This document shows, piece by piece, positions 18,430 to 29,606 of a stretch of DNA of 64,000 nt (position 1 is the stretch's first letter; each line of letters opens with the position of its first letter). The DNA lies in assembly GCF_000203915.1 (NCBI RefSeq), contig NC_008391.1:1364001-1428000 (forward strand). Reading direction: 5' to 3'. The stretch comes from Burkholderia ambifaria AMMD. Lineage in GTDB: Bacteria > Pseudomonadota > Gammaproteobacteria > Burkholderiales > Burkholderiaceae. The notes under the pieces were generated by a model, which was given only the letters and a program-made list of their open reading frames with translations, was not told the origin of the DNA and did not search any database. The position numbers were made by a program, and so were the translations under genes.

Positions 18430-19320
18430 TTATATGCCGGGCTTCGGGTCGCCCGGCACCGCATAGCAACGTGCGGCCGTGCCGCCCCACAACGCGTTGC
18501 GCTCGGCCGCCGACAATCGCGCTTCGGCCCAGCGCTCGATCAGCGACGTCACTTCGTCATACGACGCCGCGAGCAGGCACACGGGCCAGTCCGACCCGAA
18601 CATCAGCCGCTGCGGGCCGAACGCGTCGAGCGCCGCATCGAGGCATTGCTCGATGTGCCGGATGTCCTGCCCGCGCAGGCCGCGCCGCCAGTCCGTCTCG
18701 GTCACGAGCCCCGACAGCTTGCACACGACATGCGGCAGCGCGCCGAGCTCGCGCAACGCGGCACGCCAGCGTGCGAGCGCGGTGTCGTCGCGGTCGAACT
18801 CGGCGAGCGCGGGCTTGCCCGCATGATCGAGCACGAGCCAGTGCGCGTCGTGCCGTGCGCAGAACGCGCGCACGTCGGGCAACTGGCGTTCGAACACGAG
18901 CACGTCGTACACGTAACCGTTCGCCTGCAGCCACGCGACGCCGCGATTGAACGCGGGATCCGCGACGAACGCGCCGACGTCGGCTTCGTCCTGCATCTGA
19001 TGACGAAAGCCGCGCAGCTTCGGGCTGCGCCATTCGGCGATGCGGTCGGCTAGCGCCGGCGCACCGAGATCCTCCCAGCCGACCACCGCCGCGATGCGCG
19101 CGTCGTCGCGGGCGAGATCGAGCAGGAACGCCGTCTCGTCGCGTCCGGCGCGCGCCTGCACCGCGATCGACGCGCCGAGCGCCTGCGCATGCATCTGCGG
19201 CCACAGCGCGTCGGGCAGGTAATCGCGGGCGAGCACGCCCATGCCGGGGCCGATCCACGGATAGTCGGCCGCGCGGTAACGCCAGAAGTGCTGATGGGAA
19301 TCGATACGCACTGCGCCCAT
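18430..19320 (-). CDS. Sugar lactone hydrolase, L-fucono-1,5-lactonase type (amidohydrolase, COG3618)
   Basis: Cytoplasmic TIM-barrel hydrolase, 296 residues. It begins MGAVRIDSHQHFWRY, the metal-binding HxH strand of the lactonase branch of amidohydrolases. Further motifs are LRGFRHQMQDE, HWLVLDHAGKPAL near residue 165 and LMFGSDWPVCLLA near 240, where the aspartate is the catalytic base. It hydrolyses the sugar lactone made by the dehydrogenase at 22991-23767 to the free sugar acid. The neighbours make L-fucono-lactone the best guess; L-rhamnono- or D-arabinono-lactone are possible alternatives. Confidence 0.85.
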   Translation of the reverse strand: MGAVRIDSHQHFWRYRAADYPWIGPGMGVLARDYLPDALWPQMHAQALGASIAVQARAGRDETAFLLDLARDDARIAAVVGWEDLGAPALADRIAEWRSPKLRGFRHQMQDEADVGAFVADPAFNRGVAWLQANGYVYDVLVFERQLPDVRAFCARHDAHWLVLDHAGKPALAEFDRDDTALARWRAALRELGALPHVVCKLSGLVTETDWRRGLRGQDIRHIEQCLDAALDAFGPQRLMFGSDWPVCLLAASYDEVTSLIERWAEARLSAAERNALWGGTAARCYAVPGDPKPGI

Positions 19321-19363
19321 GGTGTCCTCGTGGTTCGCGCTCTAACGCGGCATCACATCACGC

Positions 19364-20305
19364 TCAGTCGTACAGCACCGCCGAGATCTTCGGGTCGTCG
19401 ATATTGGTCTTGTCATACCAGTAGAAACCGGTATCGATGACCTTCGGCAGCTTCTCGCCCTTGGTCGCCTTCACGGCCGCCTCGACGGTCTTGTAGCCGA
19501 TCCCGATCGGATTCTGCGTGATCGCGCCGGCCATCAGCCCGCTGCGGATCGCGTCCTTCTGCTGCTTGCCCGAATCGTAGCCGACGATCACGACCTTGCG
19601 CTTCATCTCGCGCACGCCATTCACCACGCCGATCGCCGAGCCTTCGTTGGTGCCGAACAGGCCCTTGAGCTTCGGATACGCCTGCAGGATCGACTTCGTC
19701 ACCTCGGTCGACTTCAGCTGGTCGCCTTCACCGTACTGCACGGTCACGACCCGCACCTTCGGGTGCGCCGACTTCATCCGTTCGAGAAACCCGTCGCGGC
19801 GGTCGATGCCGGTGCGGCTCGTCTGGTCGTGCGCGACCACGGCGACCTCGCCTTCGTCGCCGATCAGCGCGGCGAGCTTGTCCGCGGCGAGCGATGCGGC
19901 GGCCTTGTTGTTGGTCGCGGCCGTCGTCACCGGGATGTCGCTGTCGACGCCCGAGTCGAACGCGATCACGGGGATCTTCTCGGCCTGCGCCTTCTTCAAC
20001 AGCGGCAGCGCGGCCTTGCTGTCGAGCGCGGCGAAGCCGAGCGCGGCCGGCTTCTTCGCGATCGCGGCGGACAGCATGTCGATCTGCTTGTCGACCATCG
20101 CCTCGGTTTCGGGGCCTTCGAACGTCACCTTCACCTTGTAGTCCTTTGCGGCCTGCGTCGCGCCCGCTTTCACGGCTTGCCAGAACTGATGCTGGAAGCC
20201 CTTCGAGATCAGCGGGATATAGGCTTCCTGCGCCTGCGCGCCGGCTGTCACGCCGACGGCGAACGTCAGCCCGACGATCGCGTTCAACACCTTGCTCCTG
20301 ATCAC
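19364..20305 (-). CDS. Sugar ABC transporter periplasmic binding protein (RbsB type)
   Basis: Periplasmic sugar-binding protein, 313 residues. The start is GTG at 20305, supported by AGGAG seven bases upstream; a large frame reaching to 21094 is a shadow of the permease gene. The signal peptide is MIRSKVLNAIVGLTFAVGVTAGAQAQ, and the mature protein begins EAYIPLISKGFQHQFW. It is a type I periplasmic fold with TFEGPETEAMVDKQIDMLSAAIAKKP, VIAFDSGVDSD and LFGTNEGSAIGVVNG. It forms the importer with the next two genes upstream. The sugar is probably L-fucose or a related 6-deoxysugar. Confidence 0.9.
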   Translation of the reverse strand: MIRSKVLNAIVGLTFAVGVTAGAQAQEAYIPLISKGFQHQFWQAVKAGATQAAKDYKVKVTFEGPETEAMVDKQIDMLSAAIAKKPAALGFAALDSKAALPLLKKAQAEKIPVIAFDSGVDSDIPVTTAATNNKAAASLAADKLAALIGDEGEVAVVAHDQTSRTGIDRRDGFLERMKSAHPKVRVVTVQYGEGDQLKSTEVTKSILQAYPKLKGLFGTNEGSAIGVVNGVREMKRKVVIVGYDSGKQQKDAIRSGLMAGAITQNPIGIGYKTVEAAVKATKGEKLPKVIDTGFYWYDKTNIDDPKISAVLYD

Positions 20306-20382
20306 TTCGCGTCTCCTTGGTTGGTATCGACTGAAATGCCGGCCCGGCCGGCGGTGAAGCAGATGCGTATCACGTGCATGCG

Positions 20383-21420
20383 TCAGCGGCGGCGCCGGCG
20401 CAGGATGTCGACGTAGACGGCGAGGATGATGATCACGCCGGTCACGACCGTCTGCCATTCCTGCGCGACCGACATGATGCGCAGGCCGTTGGTCAGCACG
20501 CTCATGATGAACGCGCCGATGATGGTGCCGACGATGCTGCCCGCGCCGCCCGACAGCGACGTGCCGCCGATCACGACGGCCGCGATCGCATCGAGCTCGT
20601 AGCCCTGCCCGAGCGCCGGCTGCGCGGAGTTGAGCCGCGACGCGATCAGCAGGCCGGCGATCCCGCACACCGCGCCGCTGAACGTGTAGACGGCGATCTT
20701 CCACGCATCGACGTTCACGCCGGACAGCCGCAGCGCTTCCTCGTTGCTGCCGAGCGCGAACGTGTAGCGGCCGAAGATCGTGCGGTTCAGCACGATCGAC
20801 GCGCCGATCGCGACGAGGAACAGGATCAGCACCGCGTTCGGAATCGGCAGCGCGGGAATCAGGCTGCCGATCAGCGAATCCTGCGCGATCGACGTGAAGC
20901 CCGGCGTGTCGTTGAAGTAGATCGGCCGGGTGCCCGAGATCACGAGCGACAGCCCCTTCAACAGCATCATCATGCCGAGCGTCGCGATGAACGGCGGCAC
21001 CTTCATCTTCGCGATCACGAAGCCCGACACGCTGCCCGACAGCGCGCCAAAGCCCAGCGCGGCCAGGATCCCGAGCGGCAGCGGCATCCCCCACTTCGTC
21101 AGCACGACGCCGGCCATCACCGCGCAGAACGTCATCAGCGTGCCGACCGACAGGTCGATGCCCGACGTGATGATCACGTAGGTGCAGGCGACCGCCAGCA
21201 CGCCGTTCACAGCGGTGGCCTGCAGGATCGACACGAGGTTGTCAACGTCGAGGAAGTTCGGCGACGCGAAGCTGAAGAATGCGATCAGCAGCACGAGGCT
21301 CGCGAACGCGAGCAGCTTCTGCCGCGCGGCCGGGTTGAAGAAGCGGGCTTTCAGGCCGGCTGCGCCGGCCGGCGTGTCGCCGGTGGCCAGAGGCGGAACG
21401 GGATGCGTATCGTTAGGCAT
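20383..21420 (-). CDS. Sugar ABC transporter permease (RbsC type)
   Basis: Inner-membrane permease, 345 residues, with about ten hydrophobic helices. RbsC-family motifs are clear: TYVIITSGIDLSVGTLMTF near residue 85, PPFIATLGMMMLLKGLSLVISG near 145 and the cytoplasmic loop GSNEEALRLSGVNV near 220. The C-terminal stretch AAVVIGGTSLSGGAGSIVGTIIGAFIMSVLTNGL is the most conserved part. It lies between the ATPase and binding protein genes of the same transporter. Confidence 0.92.
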   Translation of the reverse strand: MPNDTHPVPPLATGDTPAGAAGLKARFFNPAARQKLLAFASLVLLIAFFSFASPNFLDVDNLVSILQATAVNGVLAVACTYVIITSGIDLSVGTLMTFCAVMAGVVLTKWGMPLPLGILAALGFGALSGSVSGFVIAKMKVPPFIATLGMMMLLKGLSLVISGTRPIYFNDTPGFTSIAQDSLIGSLIPALPIPNAVLILFLVAIGASIVLNRTIFGRYTFALGSNEEALRLSGVNVDAWKIAVYTFSGAVCGIAGLLIASRLNSAQPALGQGYELDAIAAVVIGGTSLSGGAGSIVGTIIGAFIMSVLTNGLRIMSVAQEWQTVVTGVIIILAVYVDILRRRRR

Positions 21421-21436
21421 GGTCGTAGGGGCTGAT

Positions 21437-22978
21437 TCAGGACAATACGGTCGACTCGCGCTGCGTCGCGAGCTGCATGATCTTTTCCTGCGTGGCGTCG
21501 GCCGCGCGCAACTCGCCGGTCACGCGCCCTTCGCACATCACGAGAATCCGGTGGCTCATGCGCAGCACCTCGGGCAACTCCGACGAGATCATCACGATCG
21601 CCTTGCCCTCGGCGGCGAGCGCGTCGAGCAGCTTGTAGATCTCGCTTTTCGCGCCGACGTCGATGCCGCGCGTCGGCTCGTCGAAGAACAGGATGTCGCA
21701 ATCGCGCAGCAGCCATTTCGCGATCACGATCTTCTGCTGGTTGCCGCCCGACAGCAGGCGCGCGGGCTGCGCGACCGACGGCGTGCGGATCGCGAGCTGC
21801 CGCACGTACGACTGCGCGGTGTCGCGCATCTGGCGCGCATCGAGGAACAGGCCGCGCCGCACAAAGCGGCGCATGCTCGACAGCGCGATGTTGTTCTGCA
21901 CGTCCATCCCGACCGCGAGCCCGAAGTGCTTGCGGTCTTCCGACAGATAACCGATCCCGTGCGCGACCGCGTCGGCCGGCGTGCGGATCGTCACGGTCTT
22001 GCCGTGCACGCGGATCTCGCCGGCGTCGACCGGGTCCGCGCCGAACACCGCCCGCGCGACCTCGGTGCGGCCCGCGCCCATCAGCCCCGCGAAGCCGAGA
22101 ATCTCGCCGCGCCGCAGCGTGAAGCCGACGTCGCGGATCGCGCGCCCGCGCGACAGCCCGCGCACTTCGAGCGCGACGTCGTTGGCGGACGTATCGGGCG
22201 GCGTGCGGAATTCAGTATCGAGCTGGCGGCCGACCATCATCGCGATGATCGCGTCCATCGACGTACCGGCCATCGGCACGGTCGCGACATACTTGCCGTC
22301 GCGCATCACCGTCACGCGGTCGGCGATCTGGCGCAGTTCGTCCATCTTGTGCGAGATATAGACGATGCCGACACCGTGCGCGCGCAACTCGCCGATGATG
22401 CGGAACAGCTCGGCGATCTCCGCGTTGTTCAGCGCGGCGGTCGGCTCGTCCATGATGAGCACGCGCGAGTCGAACGACAGCGCCTTCGCGATCTCGACCA
22501 TCTGCTGCTTCGCGACCGTCAGCCGGCCGACGAGCGTTCGCGGGTCGAGATCGAGCCGCATCCGCGCGAAGATCGCGGCCGCGTCGCGGTTGAGTTTGTC
22601 CTCGTCGACGAACACGCCGAAGCGGCCGCGCGGCTCGCGCCCGATGAAGATGTTCTGCGCGACGCTCAGGTGGTTCATCAGGTTCAGTTCCTGATGGATG
22701 ATGCCGATCCCCAGCGCCTGCGCGGCGCGCGGATCGTCGATCTCCACCGCGCGGCCGTCCATCCGGATTTCACCGCCGTCCTTTTGATACACGCCGGCGA
22801 GGATCTTCATCAGCGTCGACTTGCCGGCGCCGTTCTCGCCCATCAGCGCGTGCACTTCGCCGGCGCGCAGGTCGAACCGGCAATCGTCGAGCGCCTGCAC
22901 GCCCGGAAAGCGCTTGCTGACGCCGGTCAGCTCGATCAGCGCGGCGGGTGCGGCGGCCGGGTTCGGATCAGGTTGCAT
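21437..22978 (-). CDS. Sugar ABC transporter ATP-binding protein (RbsA type, two ABC domains)
   Basis: Cytoplasmic ATPase with two fused nucleotide-binding domains, 513 residues. The first domain has an intact Walker A ([14 protein letters not shown], about residue 48) and DEPTAAL. The second has the degenerate P-loop [11 protein letters not shown] typical of RbsA proteins, then [32 protein letters not shown]. It drives the importer made with the neighbouring permease and binding protein. The start lies 12 bases after the dehydrogenase stop. Confidence 0.93.
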   Translation of the reverse strand: MQPDPNPAAAPAALIELTGVSKRFPGVQALDDCRFDLRAGEVHALMGENGAGKSTLMKILAGVYQKDGGEIRMDGRAVEIDDPRAAQALGIGIIHQELNLMNHLSVAQNIFIGREPRGRFGVFVDEDKLNRDAAAIFARMRLDLDPRTLVGRLTVAKQQMVEIAKALSFDSRVLIMDEPTAALNNAEIAELFRIIGELRAHGVGIVYISHKMDELRQIADRVTVMRDGKYVATVPMAGTSMDAIIAMMVGRQLDTEFRTPPDTSANDVALEVRGLSRGRAIRDVGFTLRRGEILGFAGLMGAGRTEVARAVFGADPVDAGEIRVHGKTVTIRTPADAVAHGIGYLSEDRKHFGLAVGMDVQNNIALSSMRRFVRRGLFLDARQMRDTAQSYVRQLAIRTPSVAQPARLLSGGNQQKIVIAKWLLRDCDILFFDEPTRGIDVGAKSEIYKLLDALAAEGKAIVMISSELPEVLRMSHRILVMCEGRVTGELRAADATQEKIMQLATQRESTVLS

Positions 22979-22990
22979 GGCTCGCCGTCC

Positions 22991-25111
<2,121 letters not shown>

Positions 25112-25121
25112 TTAAAGGAAA

Positions 25122-25964
25122 TCAGGCCTGCACGGTGCGCTGGCGCTGCTCGCCGAGCCCGTCGATGCCGAGCGTGATCACCTGCCCGGCACGCAGATAG
25201 ACGGGCGGCTTCTGGCCGAGCCCGACGCCCGGCGGCGTGCCGGTCGAGATCACGTCGCCCGGCTGCAGGCTCATGAAGCGGCTCAGGTAGCTGATCAGGT
25301 GCGGCACGCGGAACACCATCGTCGCGGTCGTGCCGTTCTGGTAGCGGTGGCCGTCCACCTCCAGCCACAGCCGCAGCGCGTGCGGATCGGGCACTTCGTC
25401 GGCCGTCACGAGCCAAGGGCCGAGCGGGCCGAACGTGTCGTTGCCCTTGCCCTTGTCCCACGTGCCGCCGCGCTCGAGCTGGTATTCGCGCTCCGACACG
25501 TCGTTCACCACGCAGTAGCCGGCGACGTGCGACAGCGCGTCGGCTTCGTCGATATAGCGGCCGCCCTGGCCGATCACGACACCGAGTTCGACTTCCCAGT
25601 CGGTCTTCTCCGAGCCGCGCGGAATCTCGACGTCGTCGTTCGGCCCCGAAATCGCGCTCGTCCATTTGCCGAACACGACCGGCTCCTTCGGCACCTCCAT
25701 GCCCGATTCGGCCGCGTGGTCGGAATAATTGAGCCCGATGCAGATGAACTTGCCGACGCGGCCGACGCATGCGCCGAGCCGCGGCGTGCCTTCGACGCGC
25801 GGCAACGACGACGGGTCGATGTCGCGCAGCCGTACGAGCGACGCGGGCGTCAGCGCGTCGCCGGCGATATCGTCGATCACGCCCGACAGGTCGCGGATCG
25901 TTCCCTGCGCGTCGAGCAGGCCCGGTTTCTCATGGTGTTTGTCGCCAAATCTCAGCAGTTTCAT
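25122..25964 (-). CDS. FAH-family hydrolase, probable 2,4-diketo-3-deoxy-L-fuconate hydrolase
   Basis: Fumarylacetoacetate-hydrolase-fold enzyme, 280 residues. Motifs are [33 protein letters not shown], the metal-binding [32 protein letters not shown] and [17 protein letters not shown]. These match the hydrolases that split 2,4-diketo-3-deoxy sugar acids into pyruvate and a hydroxy acid (L-lactate in the L-fucose route). Older databases often call this family ureidoglycolate lyase, but the neighbours favour sugar acid breakdown. It lies 23 bases upstream of the dehydratase gene in transcription order. Confidence 0.87.
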   Translation of the reverse strand: MKLLRFGDKHHEKPGLLDAQGTIRDLSGVIDDIAGDALTPASLVRLRDIDPSSLPRVEGTPRLGACVGRVGKFICIGLNYSDHAAESGMEVPKEPVVFGKWTSAISGPNDDVEIPRGSEKTDWEVELGVVIGQGGRYIDEADALSHVAGYCVVNDVSEREYQLERGGTWDKGKGNDTFGPLGPWLVTADEVPDPHALRLWLEVDGHRYQNGTTATMVFRVPHLISYLSRFMSLQPGDVISTGTPPGVGLGQKPPVYLRAGQVITLGIDGLGEQRQRTVQA

Positions 25965-26017
25965 GTCGTCTGAATGGAATCGGAAAGGGAATGGGGAGCG
26001 CGGTCAGTTCGACACGG

Positions 26018-26782
26018 TCAGTTTGACCAGCCGCCATCGATCAGGTGAATCGCGCCGGTGGTGAACGACGCTTCGTCGGACGCCAGATACAGCGCGAGCG
26101 CGGCGACTTCATCCGCGGTGCCGATACGGCCCATCGGCTGCCGCGCGACGAACGCCTGGCGCACCGTGTCGGTCGACACCTGGCGCGTGCGCGCCTGTTC
26201 GGCGATCCGCTGTTCGAGCGACGGCGACTCGATCGTGCCCGGGCAGATCGCGTTGCAGCGAATGCGCTGCTCGACGAAATCGGCGGCCACCGACTTGGTG
26301 AGGCCGATCACGGCCGCCTTGGTCGTGCCGTAGACGAAGCGGTTCGGCACGCCCTTCACGCTCGACGCGGCCGACGCCATGTTGATGATCGACGCGCCGC
26401 CCGCTTCCAGCATCGCCGGCAACAGCGCGCGGATCAGCCGGTACATCGACGTGACGTTCAGGTTCAGCGAAAACGCCCAGGCGGCGTCGTCGCAGTCGAG
26501 GATCGAGCCGTGGTGCACGTAGCCGGCGCAGTTGAACAGCACGTCGAACGCGCGCTCCTGCGCGGCGAGTGCCGCGATGTCGCCCGCGTCGGTGACGTCG
26601 AGCCGCCGCGTCGTCAGGCGGCCGCCCGCGCGTTCGGCGTCGGCCGCGAGTTGCGCGAGCGCGGCTTCGTTGATGTCGGTCGCCAGCACGTCGGCGCCCT
26701 CGCTTGCGAACCGCAGCGCGGTCGCGCGGCCGATCCCCTGCCCGGCCGCCGTCACCAGCGCGCGCTTGCCCTGCAATCTCAT
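26018..26782 (-). CDS. Short-chain dehydrogenase, probable 2-keto-3-deoxy-L-fuconate 4-dehydrogenase
   Basis: NAD-dependent oxidoreductase, 254 residues. The start at 26782 (MRLQGKRALVTAAGQGIGRATALRF) has AGGAG eight bases upstream; the frame is open to 26848 without support. TAAGQGIG binds cofactor, LFNCAGYVHHGSILDCDD is a variant of NNAG seen in this subfamily, MASAASSVKG carries the catalytic serine and YGTTKAA the Tyr-Lys pair. In known pathways the enzyme oxidises 2-keto-3-deoxy-L-fuconate to the 2,4-diketo acid. It is the first gene of the nine-gene operon. Confidence 0.89.
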   Translation of the reverse strand: MRLQGKRALVTAAGQGIGRATALRFASEGADVLATDINEAALAQLAADAERAGGRLTTRRLDVTDAGDIAALAAQERAFDVLFNCAGYVHHGSILDCDDAAWAFSLNLNVTSMYRLIRALLPAMLEAGGASIINMASAASSVKGVPNRFVYGTTKAAVIGLTKSVAADFVEQRIRCNAICPGTIESPSLEQRIAEQARTRQVSTDTVRQAFVARQPMGRIGTADEVAALALYLASDEASFTTGAIHLIDGGWSN

Positions 26783-26829
26783 GAGCACTTCTCCTGTGGA
26801 AGTCGGCCGAGCCGATCGATTGGCACAAA

Positions 26830-26842
26830 GGACTAAAGGTCC
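26830..26842. promoter_or_regulatory. Candidate operator at the fucose operon start
   Basis: GGAC and GTCC are inverted around TAAAG. The site lies directly downstream of the -10 box, over the expected transcription start (about 26841), a good position for a repressor. The FadR-like regulator at 17597-18358 is the natural candidate to bind it. FadR-type sites often contain GT/AC half sites like these, so this is suggestive only. Confidence 0.4.
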
Positions 26843-26847
26843 AACCA

Positions 26848-26876
26848 ATAATAGGAACAGATTCAGGATTTGTCAC
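26848..26876 (-). promoter_or_regulatory. Sigma-70 promoter of the fucose-type operon
   Basis: On the minus strand, GTGACA (26871-26876) and TATTAT (26848-26853) are separated by 17 bases, each one mismatch from consensus. They sit about 65 bases upstream of the first gene of the operon, giving a short leader. Confidence 0.6.
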
Positions 26877-26927
26877 GAACGCGCGATTCAGTATTTTCCC
26901 GAGCGGGAGAATCGGGGCGAACGGAGT

Positions 26928-26953
26928 AAAGCCGGCGGTGCGGCGGCTTTTTT
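26928..26953 (+). terminator. Intrinsic terminator, plus strand, no clear upstream gene
   Basis: AAAGCCG and CGGCTTT form a 7-bp stem with a nine-base loop, followed by TTT (a run of six T in total). It points rightwards, although the genes to its left are on the minus strand. Confidence 0.5.
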
Positions 26954-27229
26954 GGGATGCCGGCGATCGGCCGCTCGTCGCGCAAAGCCAATACCGGCGC
27001 GGGTTTGCGGCGAGCGTCGAGGCCCGCACCACGCGCCGGCCGGCCGAAACTGACAAGAAAGTCATGTTCGCGTCAGGGTTCTAACCGGGTGCGCGCGCGA
27101 TCATGGTGTTGCCGGACCGCGCTTCCCGGTACACCGCCCCCGCCCGTCGCAGATCCCTGACGGGCACCTCCGTCCTCCGCGGTGTCCACGTGACTGAGCG
27201 AGCAGCCACGGTGGCGCGGCCCGATTTTT

Positions 27230-27260
27230 CGCCCCGGACGTTCGCGTCCGGGGCGCTTTT
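27230..27260 (+). terminator. Strong intrinsic terminator, plus strand, upstream of the DUF3331 gene
   Basis: An 11-bp perfect stem (CGCCCCGGACG paired with CGTCCGGGGCG) closed by a TTCG tetraloop is followed by CTTTT. It ends a plus-strand transcript about 195 bases before the DUF3331 start. No protein gene precedes it on this strand, so it may end a small RNA or an attenuated leader. Confidence 0.75.
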
Positions 27261-27455
27261 GTCGCTGCTTTTTCAAGAAAATGTGCGGCGATTGTTTCTG
27301 ATTCGGCAAAAGGTAATTTGAGCCAGACAGGATGTTTTTTCCGGTCACAGACGCTTACATTTACCGCACCACTCATGGAAACCGCTACGGATGCGCCCGC
27401 GGGTAGTGACATCCACTGCCACGGCCGAACCGCACGAGTTTTAGGAAACGGCAAA

Positions 27456-27746
27456 ATGAAGGCCTCGAAATCCCTGCCTGCGCTCGATCCCGCCGACGTC
27501 CACGTCGAAATTCTCGAACGTTCCGATACGCTGCTCGTCGTGCGCTGGGTCGAACCCGGCCGCTGTCATTACGGCGAACAGCGCTGGCGGCGCCGCTTCG
27601 CGCAGCGCACCGGCACCTGCGCGCTGTCGCGCCAGGTCATCCAGCGCGGCGACGAAGTATTCCGCCCGGCCGAGCGCCCGGCCCCGGCGAACGCGGCCGC
27701 GATGATCTCCGCCGCGGAAGTACTGGCGCTGGCGGGCACCCTCTGA
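27456..27746 (+). CDS. DUF3331 domain-containing protein
   Basis: Small cytoplasmic protein of unknown function, 96 residues. The start at 27456 (MKASKSLPALDPADVHVEILERSD) is chosen because AGGA lies nine bases upstream; in-frame starts at 27375 (ATG) and 27318 (TTG) would add up to 46 residues of uncharacteristic sequence. The DUF3331 core is clear: LLVVRWVEPGRCHYGEQRW, then RTGTCALSRQVIQRGDEVFRP and an alanine-rich NAAAMISAAEVL. The family is mostly found in Burkholderia and relatives, often in several copies. No partner genes suggest a role. Confidence 0.75.
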   Translation: MKASKSLPALDPADVHVEILERSDTLLVVRWVEPGRCHYGEQRWRRRFAQRTGTCALSRQVIQRGDEVFRPAERPAPANAAAMISAAEVLALAGTL

Positions 27747-27911
27747 GGTCCGCCCGCCGCGTGCAAGGGCTGGCTGCGTGATGCGCGGGCCCGCCCTAGA
27801 AGCGCCGGTCTAATCACCCGCTTGTCTGCCCCGCCTGCGCGGACTATCGTTACAGCACTCAATGTAACGATTACGCGTCGTGGCGCATCGGCCGCGCCGA
27901 TGGAGACAGAC

Positions 27912-28899
27912 ATGCATGCATGGAGCGCGCGCCACGTCCCGGCGCAAGGCGGCAAAGTCGCGGTCGTGACCGGCGCCAATAGCGGCCTCGGCTGGCAGAT
28001 CGCGGAAACGCTGGCCGCCAAGGGCGCGACCGTCGTGATGGGCTGCCGCGATGCCGCGCGCGCCGCCCAAGCCGCGGACGCAATCCGCCGGCTCCATCCT
28101 GCCGCCCGGGTCGAAGTCGATCCGCTCGACCTCGCCGATCTCGCATCGATCCGGCGCTTCGCCGCCGACATCTCCGCGCGCCACGGCCGCGTCGACATCC
28201 TCTGCAACAACGCCGGCGTGATGTTCCTGCCGCTGCGGCACACGCACGACGGCTTCGAGATGCAATTCGGCACCAATCACCTCGGCCATTTCGCGCTGAC
28301 CGGCCATCTGCTGCCGGCGCTGTCCGCCGCACCGCGGCCGCGGGGTCGTGACGATGTCGAGCGGGTTCAACCGCGGCGGCCGGATCCGCGTCGACGACCT
28401 GCGGGCCGAGCACCGCTACAACCGTTATCTCGCCTACTGCGACAGCAAGCTCGCGAACCTCGTGTTCGCGATCGAGCTGCAGCGCCGCTTCCAGCGCGCG
28501 GCGTTCGCGGGAATCAGCGTCGCCGCGCATCCCGGCTACGCGGCGACCAACCTGCAGTTCGCGGGCCCCGCGATGGACGGTTCGCCCCTCCGCGCCTCGC
28601 TGATGCGCGCGGCAAACCGTTATCTCGCGCAACCGGCCGACCAGGGCGCGTTGCCCGCGATCCATGCGGCGACGTCACCCGAGCTCACCGGCGGCGCGTA
28701 CATCGGGCCGTCCGGCTGGTTCGAGTCGCGCGGCCTGCCGGCGCGCGCGAGCGTGCCGCGCGCGGCACGCGACGTGGCCGTGGCGGCACTGCTGTGGGAA
28801 GCGTCGGAGGCCGCGACGGGCGTGCGTTTCCTGAGCGCGGGCGCGCCTGCCGGCCGGCCGCCGGGCACGCCGTTCGACACGACGGCCGAAGTGCGCTGA
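27912..28899 (+). pseudogene. Frameshifted short-chain dehydrogenase
   Basis: An oxidoreductase of the retinol-dehydrogenase-like SDR group, split by one base. The first frame starts at 27912 (MHAWSARHVPAQGG, with GGAG six bases upstream) and carries VVTGANSGLG, ILCNNAGVMFLP and FGTNHLGHFALTGHLLPAL. Homology then jumps to the next frame at 28346 (VVTMSSGFNRGGRIR), which carries YCDSKLANLVFAIELQRR and runs to the stop at 28899. The break lies at a run of four G (28342-28345); removing one G restores an uninterrupted protein of about 328 residues. This may be a true inactivating mutation, phase variation or a sequencing error. Confidence 0.8.
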
Positions 28900-29042
28900 C
28901 TCGCGCATTTCCTGTCGCCATTCTTCATACTTATTACACTTACCGAAACGAAAGGCCGATGAAAGCCTGATTCGCCGCGCCACTGTTACCAGCCAGGAAA
29001 CAATTTATCGTCAAAATCGGCGTTTACCCTGAACCACCCGGT

Positions 29043-29057
29043 GACTAAGATTTAGTC
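29043..29057. promoter_or_regulatory. Inverted repeat upstream of the DUF4148 gene
   Basis: GACTAA and TTAGTC are perfect 6-base arms around GAT, 55 bases before the start codon. This is a typical operator geometry and position, but the binding protein is unknown. Confidence 0.3.
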
Positions 29058-29111
29058 AATCGCTGCAGACATGGTGTCGACAGCGAACCCAATAAAACAC
29101 CGGAGGTCATC

Positions 29112-29414
29112 ATGAAATCGCTCGTTTCCGCAGTCGTTGCCGCTGTCGCCCTGTCCGCTTCGTTCAGCGCTTTCGCACAAAGCACCGTGACGCGCGCACA
29201 AGTGCGCAACGAACTCGTCCAGCTCGAACAAGCCGGCTACAAGCCGGGCGTGTCGAGCCCGTACTACCCGAACGACATCCAGTCGGCGGAAGCGCGTGTT
29301 CATGGTGCCGATGCCAGCGGCTACGGCGCACAACCGGCTCCGGTCGTCCACTCGGGCGTCCCGGCCGCCGCAGCGTCGTCGAACGCTCGCGACTCGGTCT
29401 TCTTCGGCCAGTAA
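29112..29414 (+). CDS. Periplasmic DUF4148 domain-containing protein
   Basis: Small exported protein, 100 residues. The start at 29112 has a strong CGGAGG ribosome site. The signal peptide MKSLVSAVVAAVALSASFSAFA ends before QSTVTRAQVRNELVQLEQAGYKPG, the conserved DUF4148 core, followed by a YYPNDIQSAEARVHG segment and an Ala/Ser-rich tail. The family is abundant in Burkholderia, with many paralogues per genome; its function is not known. It is monocistronic, with a strong terminator 53 bases downstream. Confidence 0.88.
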   Translation: MKSLVSAVVAAVALSASFSAFAQSTVTRAQVRNELVQLEQAGYKPGVSSPYYPNDIQSAEARVHGADASGYGAQPAPVVHSGVPAAAASSNARDSVFFGQ

Positions 29415-29467
29415 GCCGACGCGCCCCCGGCGGGCGCACCGCGCATCGCGCGATGAAGCTGGATCCG

Positions 29468-29498
29468 GACGAGCCCGTCATGCGGGCTCGTCTTTTTT
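29468..29498 (+). terminator. Intrinsic terminator after the DUF4148 gene
   Basis: GACGAGCCCG and CGGGCTCGTC form a 10-bp perfect stem with a five-base loop, followed by six T. Confidence 0.88.
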
Positions 29499-29537
29499 CT
29501 GAAACGCATACCTCCGCCGCCCGGCAGCGGGTGGCTT

Positions 29538-29568
29538 CGCCCGGGCGCGTCGCGTCCGGGCGCTTTTT
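29538..29568 (+). terminator. Second hairpin terminator downstream
   Basis: CGCCCGG and CCGGGCG form a 7-bp stem with an 11-base loop, followed by CTTTTT. It is probably a backup for the stronger terminator 40 bases upstream. Confidence 0.55.
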
Positions 29569-29606
29569 CCTCGGCGAGGTACGCGTAACGAAGCGGTATG
29601 CGCCGG

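Larger units (their letters stand above)
26783..27455. other. Intergenic region with two plus-strand terminators
   Basis: About 670 bases. It holds the fucose operon promoter and operator on minus and two rightward terminators. Between them (26954-27229) there is structured, GC-rich sequence without a convincing ORF, including a CCCGTC/GACGGG stem near 27147-27168. A plus-strand promoter for this stretch was not identified with confidence. Confidence 0.45.
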
